Origin: Clostridiales bacterium | GTDB taxonomy: Bacteria; Bacillota; Clostridia; Saccharofermentanales; Saccharofermentanaceae | Length of the DNA stretch: 49,621 nucleotides | Reading direction: 5' to 3' | NCBI GenBank assembly: GCA_017427465.1 | Contig: JAFRST010000021.1 | Coordinates: forward strand, 1-49,621 | Shown here: one piece after another, positions 1 to 8,816 of the stretch | How the letters are laid out: each line of letters begins with the position of its first letter | Numbering within the stretch: the first letter of the stretch is position 1 | Program-made: the position numbers and the translations under genes | The notes under the pieces: model-generated | Databases searched by the model: none | The model's input: only the letters and a program-made list of their open reading frames with translations | What the model was told of the DNA's origin: nothing

Positions 1-286
1 TAGAGCCCTTGAGGAACCTGTTCGTCAGATCGCTGCTAATGCCGGTCTTGACGGAAGTGTTATCTGCGAGAAGATCAAGAATTCTACAGCAGGAACAGGT
101 TATGATGCTCTTAACGATAAGTATGTTGACATGTTCGAGGCCGGAATCGTTGACCCTGCAAAGGTTACACGTTCTGCTCTCCAGAATGCTGCTTCCGTAT
201 CGTCAACACTCCTCACGACTGAAGCGGTAGTTGCGGATATTCCTGAGAAGGAAGCTCCCGCTATGCCTCAGCAGCCTATGTATTAA
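1..286 (+). CDS. groL: Chaperonin GroEL, C-terminal fragment
   Basis: The 5' end lies outside the window. Reading in frame from base 2, the translation contains [14 protein letters not shown], the segment [12 protein letters not shown] and the segment [18 protein letters not shown], all typical of the last ~95 residues of GroEL (equatorial domain). The 60-kDa chaperonin forms the double-ring ATP-dependent folding chamber with GroES in the cytoplasm. The extreme C terminus is PAMPQQPMY rather than the flexible GGM-repeat tail of many GroELs, so the tail inside the cavity is proline/methionine rich. An apparent 73-residue reading frame starting at base 9 is only a shadow of this gene. Confidence 0.93.
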   Translation, partial: RALEEPVRQIAANAGLDGSVICEKIKNSTAGTGYDALNDKYVDMFEAGIVDPAKVTRSALQNAASVSSTLLTTEAVVADIPEKEAPAMPQQPMY

Positions 287-294
287 AAACGTTC

Positions 295-371
295 GCAAAT
301 TGATTCTTCGCAACGGGTCCTCCGCGCTCACTTCGTTTGCTTGTGCGGAAGTTGCGAAGTAATCAATTTGC
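295..371. repeat. Long imperfect hairpin downstream of groEL
   Basis: The arms 295-314 (gcaaattgattcttcgcaac) and 351-371 are reverse complements except for one extra base. They enclose 36 bases that contain a further short GC pairing (TCCGC with GCGGA). It follows the groEL stop by 8 bases. The terminal word TTGCTCACTTAC at 368-379 recurs at 432-443. It could be an mRNA-stabilising 3' structure or a REP-like dispersed element; it has no T-run of its own, so it is not a classical terminator. Confidence 0.6.
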
Positions 372-460
372 TCACTTACTGGAGCATAGAGATTACAAAC
401 ATCTTCATTTTAGAAATCGCGTAAAATCTAATTGCTCACTTACAGAAGACTAAATTTAAA

Positions 461-490
461 GAACCGCTTCGTTTGGAGCGGTTCTTTTTT
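461..490 (+). terminator. Rho-independent terminator of groEL
   Basis: Perfect 8-bp stem GAACCGCT / AGCGGTTC with an 8-base loop, followed directly by six T. It lies about 175 bases after the groEL stop, on the same strand. Confidence 0.88.
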
Positions 491-750
491 GTGCGTCTTA
501 AGCGTCTTTTAATCCTTCGAACCCGATTCTGCCGCGACAAAATCCTGAATAAAACATACAGGATTTCATACAAGGTTCCTTAAAAAAACGACAATACAAG
601 ACAAGGTTATAACAAACCCCTTGAAGAAAACTTGCAAACGTATCTGAATTACGACAAAAACACCCCTGCCAAATTAGGTGTCAGAACCTTAACTCATACC
701 GCGATATTTTCAGGTCTTTATGATAGAATATTCTCTGTTCGAGGTGAATC

Positions 751-1347
751 ATGCTACAAGACAGTTTTATTGAATCTTTAACAGAACGTAAAAACGGCGC
801 AAAAGGAGCTGTTTTTATTATCTCATCGACCCTTTTATGTCTGATTCTTATTGTCCTCATCACGTTTATTCCATTCCTTTTCTGGGGACCTGAAGTATGG
901 CCGATTACAGCTTTTGTCTGTGTTGCTTTGGTCTTCGGACTTTACAGGATCTTAAAGCGCCAGCATAAGGAATATGAGCTTGAGATCTCGAATGACATTT
1001 TCGAGTGCGCTGTAATATCCGGCAAAGAGAAGAGAGACGAACTCGTAAGCTTCTCGCTTAAAGAGTGTGAATATATAGGTCCTGTTACATCTGACAGATT
1101 CAATTCTGACAGAAAAAATGCTAATTTCCTTGTAAGGCTTACTGAACGAACCGATTTCCCGATCGATGACGATCACTGGTATTGCTGCTTGACTCAGGAC
1201 GGATATAAGTTCGTTGTTGTTTTTGTGTTTAAGCCTGAGATGTATAAGGTCTTCAGAAGATATAATCCAAGAGCTACGAAGCCTATGGCTATGCCTATTA
1301 TCAAGGAAGAGAAGTCAGATAAGGACGGAGCTAAGGGCGATGAGTGA
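751..1347 (+). CDS. Small membrane protein, DUF6106-like
   Basis: 198 residues. Two hydrophobic segments at about residues 25-48 and 51-66 form a membrane hairpin. The rest is a soluble domain of mixed beta strands rich in charged residues, ending in a basic/acidic tail (KEEKSDKDGAKGDE). The organisation, a short N-terminal tail with an ERK sequence, two helices and then one compact domain, reminds me of the clostridial DUF6106 family, but I am not certain. GAGGTG at 741-746 is a suitable ribosome binding site for the ATG at 751. The gene overlaps the thioesterase start by 8 bases, so the two are probably translationally coupled. No function can be assigned. Confidence 0.75.
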   Translation: MLQDSFIESLTERKNGAKGAVFIISSTLLCLILIVLITFIPFLFWGPEVWPITAFVCVALVFGLYRILKRQHKEYELEISNDIFECAVISGKEKRDELVSFSLKECEYIGPVTSDRFNSDRKNANFLVRLTERTDFPIDDDHWYCCLTQDGYKFVVVFVFKPEMYKVFRRYNPRATKPMAMPIIKEEKSDKDGAKGDE

Positions 1348-2110
1348 TGTCAGTAAATATACTGATGTGGAATTCTATTGCAAAGCAACAGAGTGCGGCA
1401 TTGGTGATAAGCTTTATTGTTCCACTTTGATCGGAGATCTTCAGGAAGCAGCTGAGAGAAGTTCGAATTCTGTCGGATACGGCACGGATTTCCTTAAGGA
1501 TAATGAAATTTGCTGGATCATTCTGAAGATGAGGCTTCATTTTACGGAGCTTCCTTCCTGGCATGACTCTTTCAAGATCAGAACGTGGTCTACAGAGCTT
1601 GATAAGTTTTACTATGGCCGTGATTTTGAGATCTTTAGCAGCGATAACAGGCAGATCGGCCAAGCTACGTCCACCTGGATACTTGCTGACTGGAACACCC
1701 ACAGACCCGTTATAGCTTCTAAGCGGCCTGAGCTTCCGCCTCCGGTCATTCAGGATCCGAGGCATGTTTTCGGAGAGAACTGTCCGAGGGTAAGATTCCC
1801 TGACAGGAATGATATTGCAGGTGATACTGACAAGCCGGTTATCATCAAATATGCTGATTATACTGAGCTTGACCGCAACCGGCACGTCAATAACTCTAGA
1901 TATACCGCATGGGCTTATGACGCTCTCTATAAGAACGGTTATGATGTTTCCCTGATCGAAGACCTGGTTATCAACTACAACAGCGAGGTCAAGGCAGGGG
2001 AGAAGGTCGAACTCTTTATCTGCAATAATGAAGGCAAAGTCACGGTTTTCGGGTACAAGAACGTAGATACCAAGGTTTTTGCCGTAGAATTTGCCTTAAA
2101 ACAGGCCTGA
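1340..2110 (+). CDS. Acyl-ACP thioesterase (FatA/FatB family)
   Basis: 256 residues from the ATG at 1340, chosen because GGAG lies 10 bases upstream; a longer frame from 1214 would run through the preceding gene. The protein has the double hotdog organisation of bacterial acyl-ACP thioesterases (Acyl-ACP_TE family). The N-terminal hotdog contains VIASKRPELPPP-type segments, and the second hotdog carries DRNRHVNNSRY near residues 178-188, the conserved Asn/His region of the active site. It hydrolyses acyl-ACP to free fatty acid and ACP in the cytoplasm, terminating or tuning chain length in fatty acid synthesis. It overlaps the membrane protein gene upstream; the ABC cluster starts 88 bases downstream behind its own likely promoter. 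Confidence 0.88.
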   Translation: MSDVSKYTDVEFYCKATECGIGDKLYCSTLIGDLQEAAERSSNSVGYGTDFLKDNEICWIILKMRLHFTELPSWHDSFKIRTWSTELDKFYYGRDFEIFSSDNRQIGQATSTWILADWNTHRPVIASKRPELPPPVIQDPRHVFGENCPRVRFPDRNDIAGDTDKPVIIKYADYTELDRNRHVNNSRYTAWAYDALYKNGYDVSLIEDLVINYNSEVKAGEKVELFICNNEGKVTVFGYKNVDTKVFAVEFALKQA

Positions 2111-2138
2111 TTGCACCAGTCTTTTTGAACAATTCATA

Positions 2139-2167
2139 TTTTTTTGTTTTTCTTACTTTGTTATAAT
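2139..2167 (+). promoter_or_regulatory. Likely promoter of the Gld-type ABC operon
   Basis: A consensus -10 box TATAAT at 2162-2167 lies 31 bases before the ATG at 2199. The -35 position at 17-bp spacing is only a T-run, so the upstream half is weak. The ribosome binding site GGAGG is at 2189-2193. Confidence 0.4.
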
Positions 2168-2198
2168 AAAAGATGTATCTACATGCTTGGAGGTAACA

Positions 2199-3152
2199 AT
2201 GATTGAGATTAGCAATCTGGTGAAGAGATATGGCGACAAAAGAGCCGTCAACGGTATCTCATTCACTGTAAATGACGATGAGATCCTCGGCTTCCTGGGT
2301 CCCAACGGCGCCGGCAAGACCACCACGATGAATATCATCACAGGATACATCTCTTCAACTTCGGGTACCGTTAAGGTAAACGGTCACGATATTCTTGAAG
2401 AGCCTGAGCTTGCCAAGAAGGAGATTGGTTATCTTCCGGAAAATCCGCCTCTTTATTATGACATGACGGTGCGCGAGTACCTGAATTATATCTGCGATCT
2501 TAAGGGCGTTGCTAAAGAAAGACGCAAGAACCAGCTCGACAGGATCGTTTCGATGGTCAAGATCAATGATGTCTATAACAGATTGATCGGTAATCTCTCC
2601 AAAGGTTACAAGCAGCGTGTAGGTATTGCGCAGGCTCTGGTTGGCAATCCATCAATTCTTATTCTCGATGAGCCTACTGTCGGTCTCGATCCTAATCAGA
2701 TCATTGAGATCAGAAAACTCATTAAGTCACTTTCCAAGTCGCATTCGATCATTATCAGTTCTCACATTCTCTCTGAGATCCAGGAGATAGCTGACAGGGT
2801 CGTTATCATCAATAAGGGTAAGGTTGCTGCTATCGATACGATCAATGACCTTTCCAAGAGACTTTCAGGACAGACAAAATTACTTATGGCTTTTAATGGA
2901 CCTGTTAAGGATGTCGCAAATGCCGTCCGCCAGATCCCGGGTGTCTCATCTGCTGTTCCGAGACTCTCCGATAACAGAGTCGGAGAACTTGAGATCGGCA
3001 TTGTTACTGATGATTCATATAAGGTAAGGACCGCGTTGTTCTTCATGATGGCTCAGAAGGGATGGCCTGTTCTTGAGCTGCGTTCACTTGATCCTTCTCT
3101 CGAGGAAGTCTTCCTCAATATTACTGCAGGTAAGCATGGAGGAAAGAAATAA
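2199..3152 (+). CDS. ABC transporter ATP-binding protein (GldA-like)
   Basis: 317 residues. A Walker A motif GPNGAGKTT sits near residue 34, the ABC signature LSKGYKQR near 132, Walker B ILILDEP near 153 and the H-loop SSHIL near 187. A C-terminal extension of about 100 residues is typical of ATPases paired with ABC-2 permeases. It hydrolyses ATP at the inner membrane face to drive the permease encoded next. I chose the ATG at 2199 because GGAGG lies 5 bases upstream; an in-frame TTG at 2187 overlaps that site and is unlikely. Its stop overlaps the permease start (TAATG). The substrate is unknown; neighbours place it in the Gld-type ABC cluster found in Clostridia and gliding Bacteroidetes. 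Confidence 0.93.
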   Translation: MIEISNLVKRYGDKRAVNGISFTVNDDEILGFLGPNGAGKTTTMNIITGYISSTSGTVKVNGHDILEEPELAKKEIGYLPENPPLYYDMTVREYLNYICDLKGVAKERRKNQLDRIVSMVKINDVYNRLIGNLSKGYKQRVGIAQALVGNPSILILDEPTVGLDPNQIIEIRKLIKSLSKSHSIIISSHILSEIQEIADRVVIINKGKVAAIDTINDLSKRLSGQTKLLMAFNGPVKDVANAVRQIPGVSSAVPRLSDNRVGELEIGIVTDDSYKVRTALFFMMAQKGWPVLELRSLDPSLEEVFLNITAGKHGGKK

Positions 3153-3919
3153 TGTTAGCGATTTTTAAGAGGGAGTTTTTATCATACTTCAGATCTCCCG
3201 TAGGTTATGTGGCTATTGCCATTTTCTCATTCCTTTCAGGCTTTATCTTTTATTCGCAGTATAGCGCAGGCTCTGTTAACATCGGCAGCGAAGTTATCTC
3301 TTTGAGATCTTTCTTTGTCATTATCGTTCCTATTATCACGATGGGACTTTTTGCCGAGGATAAGAAGAGGGGAACGGATATCCTTTATTACACAACTCCG
3401 GTAAGTCTTTTCTCCGTAGTTGTCGGAAAGGTACTGGCATCCGTTGCGCTTTATTTTGTAATGTTCATCAACGTTATCATCCACATCATAGTTACACTCG
3501 CTTCAGGCGGTGTTTTCGGTGTAGGTGCTTTCGGAACGATCATCGTATTCTTCTTCATGGCATTTATGTTCATTGCTATGGGACAGTTCGCTTCGGCTAT
3601 CACTGACAGCCAGATCGTTTCAGCGATCGTAGCTTTCATTCTCATCCTCATTACACAGATCATTTCAATTATCGGTGACTATCTTGGCAAGGCTGCCACT
3701 TCACTTGTTGGTATGATCAATCCGGGTTCTGAAGCAGCTTCTTCCTTCGGAGAAGGTGTAAGGAGCTTTATTTCTTGGCTTGATCCTTTTGCAAAGACAC
3801 AAGATTTCCGTCTCGGTGTTTTCTCCGTGTCGGCATTATTCTTCCTTCTTTCTGTCGGAATCCTGTTCCTCTATATGACTTACAGAGTTCTTGATAAGAA
3901 ACGTTGGAGCCAGGCTTGA
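3152..3919 (+). CDS. ABC-2 type permease (GldF-like)
   Basis: 255 residues with about six hydrophobic membrane segments, starting MLAIFKREFLSYFRSPVGY, the classic N terminus of ABC-2 permeases. A short segment FAEDKKRGTDILYYTTPVS lies in the first cytoplasmic part, as in GldF-type permeases. It forms the membrane pore together with the ATPase upstream. It shares one base with the ATPase stop. The family exports or extracts substrates (polysaccharide, lipid, peptide); which one cannot be told from sequence. Confidence 0.9.
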   Translation: MLAIFKREFLSYFRSPVGYVAIAIFSFLSGFIFYSQYSAGSVNIGSEVISLRSFFVIIVPIITMGLFAEDKKRGTDILYYTTPVSLFSVVVGKVLASVALYFVMFINVIIHIIVTLASGGVFGVGAFGTIIVFFFMAFMFIAMGQFASAITDSQIVSAIVAFILILITQIISIIGDYLGKAATSLVGMINPGSEAASSFGEGVRSFISWLDPFAKTQDFRLGVFSVSALFFLLSVGILFLYMTYRVLDKKRWSQA

Positions 3920-3936
3920 CGGAGGTTAGAGGACAT

Positions 3937-5436
3937 ATGAGTAAAGAAATCATTAAAGAAAACTCACAGAATGATAACAGAGCGGAAAAGCTTAAGCTTT
4001 ATTCCATTGGCTCTGTTGTCTTATTGGCGCTCATCATTCTCCTTGTAAATTTCCTTTTCGATAAGATCTTCGGAAAGGCCCTTACATTTGACTTCTCAGA
4101 TTATTCGCAGAATTCGATCTCTCAGGAGTCCATAGATTACCTTAACACTCTTCCTGCTGATACGAGGATCAGGGTAGTAGGTCTGTTTAACCGCCCGGAT
4201 AATGTTTCTGATACTAAATATCAGTACATAATTCCTCTTTTGGACGACTATGTTAAGGAATCTGACGGTAAGGTAACCGTCGAATATATCGATCCTACCG
4301 AGCATCCTTCCATTATTCAGGAGCTTGATCCTACCAATTCTTTTGACCTTGCTTCAAACACAGAGAACTTTGTTGTCTCATATAATGGTAAGATCAGGAT
4401 AATTACACCTATTGACTGCTATTCATATGATGAGGGCTATTTGTATCAGTACGGTTCTTATTTGATTACTGGCAATAATACAGAGTACACATTTACCAAT
4501 ACGATGTATTCACTTACACAGGGCTTTACCGGCAAGGCATACATTGTTACCGGCTTAAGAGAAGAAGGCAATACGTATCTTAAGACAGTTCTTGACGGTA
4601 TGTCTGTTGAAGTTGCAGAACTCCAGTCTTCTGACAGTTTTGCTATCCCTGATGATTGTGACATTCTTATCCTTAACGGTCCTAATACTGATATTACCGA
4701 GAAGATGTATGTTGCCATGACTGATTACATCAACAGGGGCGGCAAGATGCTTGTGGCTGTTGATTACAGTTCTTCCAATGTCACCGAAAAATATGACAGG
4801 CTTAATATGCTGCTTAATCAGATGAGCATCAATGTTGATAATCTTTTCATCTATGAGTCTGATCCGGGTTATCAGCGCAACGGATATCCGAGCGATTCCA
4901 ATGTAACTGTTGCCGGTGCTTTTTCCAGCTATTCAGCTAATTATGCTTTGCATTGCACAAATGCAAGATCGGTAAGACAATTCGATTCTGTAAATTCCGG
5001 ACTTACTGTTTTGCCGGTCCTTTTGACCAGTGAGACAGCATATGCAATGGCTCTTGACCAGTATGGCAATCCTGCTGATGACGGAGTTGCAGATTCAGGC
5101 CAGCACTACGTGGCCATGTATTCCGGCAATGAGAATAACGGTGCTGAAATATTCGTTTTCGGAACGCTTAATTTCACATCTGATGCTTATATCTCCGCTT
5201 ATGGCACAAATGACCCTAACGTGGAATTCACCAGATCTTGCGTAAGGGATCTGCTTAATTCTTCAGGTAATCCGTCACTGGGCATAGCTACCAAGACGGT
5301 TGATAATTTCTCGATCGATACGGCGAAGGCAACAACAACGTCATCAACGCTTGTTCTCATCATCTTCATGATGGTTATTCCGATCCTTTTGATCGCCGTA
5401 GCTGTATTTGTTTATACAAAGAGGAAGAATCTCTGA
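3937..5436 (+). CDS. GldG family ABC-associated protein
   Basis: 499 residues from the ATG at 3937, preceded by GGAGG (3921-3925) and AGAGG. A transmembrane helix at about residues 22-42 is followed by a large extracytoplasmic region and a second helix just before the C-terminal KRKNL. The extracytoplasmic part begins with the pattern FDFSDYSQNSISQESIDYL and continues with a thioredoxin-like segment (IRVVGLFNRPDN) and CDILILNGPNTDITE, matching the GldG/ABC_transp_aux (PF09822) family. It is thought to be an accessory subunit of the ABC-2 transporter; its role is unknown in Firmicutes. It lies 17 bases after the permease gene and one base before the next start codon. Confidence 0.88.
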   Translation: MSKEIIKENSQNDNRAEKLKLYSIGSVVLLALIILLVNFLFDKIFGKALTFDFSDYSQNSISQESIDYLNTLPADTRIRVVGLFNRPDNVSDTKYQYIIPLLDDYVKESDGKVTVEYIDPTEHPSIIQELDPTNSFDLASNTENFVVSYNGKIRIITPIDCYSYDEGYLYQYGSYLITGNNTEYTFTNTMYSLTQGFTGKAYIVTGLREEGNTYLKTVLDGMSVEVAELQSSDSFAIPDDCDILILNGPNTDITEKMYVAMTDYINRGGKMLVAVDYSSSNVTEKYDRLNMLLNQMSINVDNLFIYESDPGYQRNGYPSDSNVTVAGAFSSYSANYALHCTNARSVRQFDSVNSGLTVLPVLLTSETAYAMALDQYGNPADDGVADSGQHYVAMYSGNENNGAEIFVFGTLNFTSDAYISAYGTNDPNVEFTRSCVRDLLNSSGNPSLGIATKTVDNFSIDTAKATTTSSTLVLIIFMMVIPILLIAVAVFVYTKRKNL

Positions 5437-5437
5437 T

Positions 5438-6919
5438 ATGAAGTCAGTTAAGAATCTCCTTGCTCCGTTTATAATACTGATTGCGCTGATTATCGGCGTA
5501 ATCGTATATTTTGTTGTAACGAATGCGGGGAAGAAGCAGCCTGATGAGTCATCTTCAGGAGTTACTACCATTGTTTATGTTAATCCTTCTGAGCTCTCAT
5601 CTCTGTCTGTATATGACAGTGTTAACCGGCATACAGCAGTTATAAAGTGCTCGATGATCAATGGTAGTATCAATTATGAGTACCAGGGTGATGACGCAGT
5701 AGCCGGAGATGCTTATTCACAGGCCGGACTTTCAAGTTATGTGGATTCGCTTACAGTTTTTTCCTGCTACGCAAAGGTCTCTTCGAGCGGTAATTATGCT
5801 GAGTATGGCCTTGATAATCCCAGGTTTACAGTCACTATCAATTCTTTGAACGGAAATGTTACAACTGTTTATATGGGCAACAAGTCACCGGATGGACAGT
5901 ATTGCTATGTTTGTGTTGCAGGTTCATCTGACATTTATACTGTCTCATCATTTAAGTATGCTCAGGCGGAGAAGACTGCTGTCAATTTCCTTGAGACAAA
6001 GGCTCTGAATATTGACTATACCATGCTTGATACAGTCCATTTTGACAGAAAAACTGATGGTGTTTCTCTTGATGCCAAAGTTACTCTGACATCTTCGGGT
6101 CTTCCTGCGTTTGAGTTCTATAAGCCTTATAAGCATACTGCAAGCGGATATTTCGCAACCATGATCGATAGGATCACAAGGCTTGAGATAAGTGAATACC
6201 TTGTTATCGAGAATAATGATCTCTCAAAGTACGGACTTGATGATCCTGCTTTCCATTTTGTCCTTAATATGAAGGACGGTCAGAAGACAGAGTTGTTCTT
6301 AAGCCAAAAGATCAGCGGCTTCTATTACGGTTACCTGTCCGGAATGAATGAATATTTCATGCTTTCCGAGTATCAGTTATCAGGCCTTGAGCTTCAGGAA
6401 CTTGTGCTTATCGAGCCTTACGTATGTTATTACTATGCTACAGACCTGTCTTCGATTACTTTCTATAATGGTGAGAAATCATTTAAGTTCGATCTTGAAG
6501 TTCCGCTAGGTGAGAGTCTTGTTTCTGATAAGTCCACTGTTACTGTGGACGGACGCAATGCCAAGATCTCTGATTCTAACGGCAGATCATATTGTTCCAT
6601 ACTTTATGAGAGCATTGCCTGCATCAATATCGGCGGAGTAGAACTCGATGCCAATGTTGATAATTCGGGTGATCCCGCGGTCAGGATAGAATTTATCGAT
6701 AACAATTACAACATAACCACATATGATTTCTATGAAAGAGACGATGACTCCTATTATGTCTTTATGAACGGCGAATATACCGGTTTCTATGTATATTCCA
6801 GAGAGTTTTTCAACAATGGCGGCAGTGACACTTACAGCTACGGCTGCTGGAGTGCATATGAGCTTTTGAATGATGCAATAACTAAAAACATTAACGGCAT
6901 TTACGATTTGCCTGATTGA
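5438..6919 (+). CDS. DUF4340 domain-containing membrane-anchored protein
   Basis: 493 residues. An N-terminal membrane anchor (about residues 7-29, FIILIALIIGVIVYFVV) is followed by a wholly extracytoplasmic region. Two DUF4340-like units are visible, each with a YGLD-x-P motif: YGLDNPRFTVTI near residue 127 and YGLDDPAFHFVL near 265. DUF4340 proteins are regularly encoded next to GldG in Clostridia, cyanobacteria and others, and are presumed parts of the same envelope complex. The start ATG at 5438 follows the GldG stop by one base, so translation is coupled; GAGGAAG at 5421-5427 is the probable ribosome binding site. Function unknown. Confidence 0.85.
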   Translation: MKSVKNLLAPFIILIALIIGVIVYFVVTNAGKKQPDESSSGVTTIVYVNPSELSSLSVYDSVNRHTAVIKCSMINGSINYEYQGDDAVAGDAYSQAGLSSYVDSLTVFSCYAKVSSSGNYAEYGLDNPRFTVTINSLNGNVTTVYMGNKSPDGQYCYVCVAGSSDIYTVSSFKYAQAEKTAVNFLETKALNIDYTMLDTVHFDRKTDGVSLDAKVTLTSSGLPAFEFYKPYKHTASGYFATMIDRITRLEISEYLVIENNDLSKYGLDDPAFHFVLNMKDGQKTELFLSQKISGFYYGYLSGMNEYFMLSEYQLSGLELQELVLIEPYVCYYYATDLSSITFYNGEKSFKFDLEVPLGESLVSDKSTVTVDGRNAKISDSNGRSYCSILYESIACINIGGVELDANVDNSGDPAVRIEFIDNNYNITTYDFYERDDDSYYVFMNGEYTGFYVYSREFFNNGGSDTYSYGCWSAYELLNDAITKNINGIYDLPD

Positions 6920-6921
6920 AG

Positions 6922-8130
6922 ATGATGAATATGGAAAACAAAGGTAACCAAAAAGAAAAACAACCGGTCAAGAATTCGCCGGAACAGTTAAAGGAGAGAG
7001 CTATCTCTCAGGATGCTATACGAAAAGGGTTAACGATAGCCGTTACCATTTTTGGTGCGCTCCTAATTGTCAGCATCGTTATGATATTTGTGGTATCCAA
7101 GAAGATCGATTCGATGTCGGGTGCTGATGCCCAGATCAAGCTCTCTGCGCAGGGCGGTTTTACTTGCGAATATTCTGAAGCTCAGAAGCTCTATCCTTTT
7201 GGTGACGGCGTCGTAAAAGTCACGTCTGACAGAATCGCTTACCTTACTCTTTCAGGTACTGAAGTATTCTCACAGACTGTTTCCTATCAGAATCCCCAGT
7301 GCGTCACATTCGGTGAATATGTAGCCGTTTTTGACCGCGACGGATATAACTTTACGGTTCTTGACCAGTACGGCATATGGTACAGCAAGCCTACGGCAAA
7401 TCCGGTTAAGTCGGTTCAGATGTCATCAGACGGATTCATCGCAGTAATCTGCGGAAGCAGCGAGTCATTTGGTGAAGTCGGATTATATGATAAGGACGGT
7501 AATGAACTTGCAGTCTGGACTTCTTACAACTCGGGTTTTCCTATCTGCTGCGCATTTAATGCCAATTCCTCGCTTCTTGCCGTATCTACCATCAACACGA
7601 GCGGCGCCGTAATCGTGCCTTATGTACGTGTTTTCGCGATCAACAAGTCAGACAAGGGATATGAAGTAACCGATCATGCTGTTTATACGACTGACGATAA
7701 TGTCATCTTTGCTTCGGTCTGCTATGTGGGCGACAAGCTTTGCTGCTTCACGTCCAATGCGCTCTATGAAGTGCGCGATAACACGCTTACACAGATGAAT
7801 TTTGATTTCTCGGCCATCGGATATGTTAAGAAGGTTGGCAACAATCTGTTCGTTACTTACGCTGACGGTATCAGCCAGCTTAATAAGCTTGCCATAATAA
7901 ATCAGAATGACAGCGTAATTTATAACCATAGTATCGGTTCTAACATCGTTTGCGTTGCGCAGACTGAGAAGCTCTATGCGATCAGCGTCGACCGAAGGGT
8001 ATTTATCTTTAACACGTCGGGTACTATAACTGCTGATTACTCTGTCGATGAAGATATTATCAGAATGAACTTTATTTCAGGTGATAAGCTCTGCGTCGTT
8101 TCAACTGGCGGAGTTCATACGATAAATTAA
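6922..8130 (+). CDS. DUF5711 family beta-propeller-like membrane protein
   Basis: About 402 residues. After a charged, K/Q-rich cytoplasmic N terminus there is one transmembrane helix (about residues 36-59). The remainder is repetitive beta structure with alternating phrases such as NPQCVTFGEYVAVFDRDGYN and SSDGFIAVICGSS, the pattern of DUF5711. The fold is probably a propeller exposed outside the membrane. The start is ambiguous: ATGs at 6922, 6925 and 6931 are all in frame and no strong ribosome binding site is present; the gene probably relies on coupling to the upstream stop at 6917-6919. No catalytic motif is seen. Confidence 0.82.
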   Translation: MMNMENKGNQKEKQPVKNSPEQLKERAISQDAIRKGLTIAVTIFGALLIVSIVMIFVVSKKIDSMSGADAQIKLSAQGGFTCEYSEAQKLYPFGDGVVKVTSDRIAYLTLSGTEVFSQTVSYQNPQCVTFGEYVAVFDRDGYNFTVLDQYGIWYSKPTANPVKSVQMSSDGFIAVICGSSESFGEVGLYDKDGNELAVWTSYNSGFPICCAFNANSSLLAVSTINTSGAVIVPYVRVFAINKSDKGYEVTDHAVYTTDDNVIFASVCYVGDKLCCFTSNALYEVRDNTLTQMNFDFSAIGYVKKVGNNLFVTYADGISQLNKLAIINQNDSVIYNHSIGSNIVCVAQTEKLYAISVDRRVFIFNTSGTITADYSVDEDIIRMNFISGDKLCVVSTGGVHTIN

Positions 8131-8139
8131 GGGTAACTT

Positions 8140-8811
8140 ATGGAAACCGAAGTCAAGCTGGGTTTTAAAGATAAAGATAGTCTTTATAAAGTTGCTTTGT
8201 CAGCTGCGTTCCGCAAACTCTGTCCTGACAATACCGGTATTAGTGAGCCGTTGCTTCTCGAGAACACATATCTTGATACTGAAGAGCTGTCTATAACAAA
8301 GCGCGGCGGCGCCATCAGGATAAGGCATTACAAAGGCGCTTCAAAAGACTCTTATGAATTTACCGTAAAGTATGGAGGAGGCACTTCCAAGGGCCTTCAC
8401 AGACGTTTTGAGTGGAACGTAAAGAGCCTTAACGGTAAGTTTACTATTGATTCTTTCAGGAGTGCAGCCACTAACGGTAACGATCCCTATGATCTCTTAA
8501 ATGAAGTCTTCAAGGGAATAACCGATGAAGATCTCAAGGTTGTCTGCTTTAATTCTTTTAACAGAACCGTTTATGAACTCAATAATAAAAACAGTACTAT
8601 TGAAGCATGCTTTGACAGCGGACTCATTACGAATTCAGATGCTTCCAAGACTGATGAGATATGTGAGCTTGAGCTTGAAATGATAAAGGGTGACATAGAA
8701 GATCTTAATGAAGTAACAGCGATCCTTACAGAAGGCGCAGATTGCGCACCTCTCGATAAAACTAAATACATGAGAACTTTAAATATGGCTTTGGGTGATA
8801 GGAAAAGGTGA
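8140..8811 (+). CDS. CYTH domain protein (triphosphate tunnel family)
   Basis: 223 residues. The N terminus METEVKLGF carries the ExExK signature that defines CYTH/triphosphate tunnel metalloenzymes. Alternating basic and acidic beta strands follow (GGAIRIRHYKG, YEFTVKYGG, RRFEWNVK, ICELELEMIKG), as expected for the eight-stranded tunnel that binds triphosphate and divalent metal. Likely activity is hydrolysis of inorganic tripolyphosphate or another organic triphosphate in the cytoplasm. The gene starts 9 bases after the DUF5711 gene with AAGGGT before the ATG, and ends 5 bases before the next gene. Confidence 0.87.
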   Translation: METEVKLGFKDKDSLYKVALSAAFRKLCPDNTGISEPLLLENTYLDTEELSITKRGGAIRIRHYKGASKDSYEFTVKYGGGTSKGLHRRFEWNVKSLNGKFTIDSFRSAATNGNDPYDLLNEVFKGITDEDLKVVCFNSFNRTVYELNNKNSTIEACFDSGLITNSDASKTDEICELELEMIKGDIEDLNEVTAILTEGADCAPLDKTKYMRTLNMALGDRKR

Positions 8812-8816
8812 ACTGA

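Larger units (their letters stand above)
287..750. other. Intergenic region after groEL: hairpin, terminator, A-rich stretch
   Basis: No credible gene. It holds a long imperfect inverted repeat (295-314 with 351-371), a 12-nt direct repeat (368-379 and 432-443), a Rho-independent terminator (461-490) and an A-rich stretch with scattered ACAA and ACGACA words. The stretch from TTCATACAAG at 565 to AAATTAGG at 678 resembles 35934-36059. I could not identify a convincing -35/-10 pair for the downstream gene. Confidence 0.6.

Noticed and set aside
1214..1339. Upstream extension of the thioesterase
   Set aside because: It runs through the preceding gene in another frame and has no family similarity; the ATG at 1340 has GGAG at a fitting distance.
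2125..2130. TTGAAC as -35 of the ABC operon promoter
   Set aside because: It is 31 bp from the TATAAT, too far for a sigma-A promoter.
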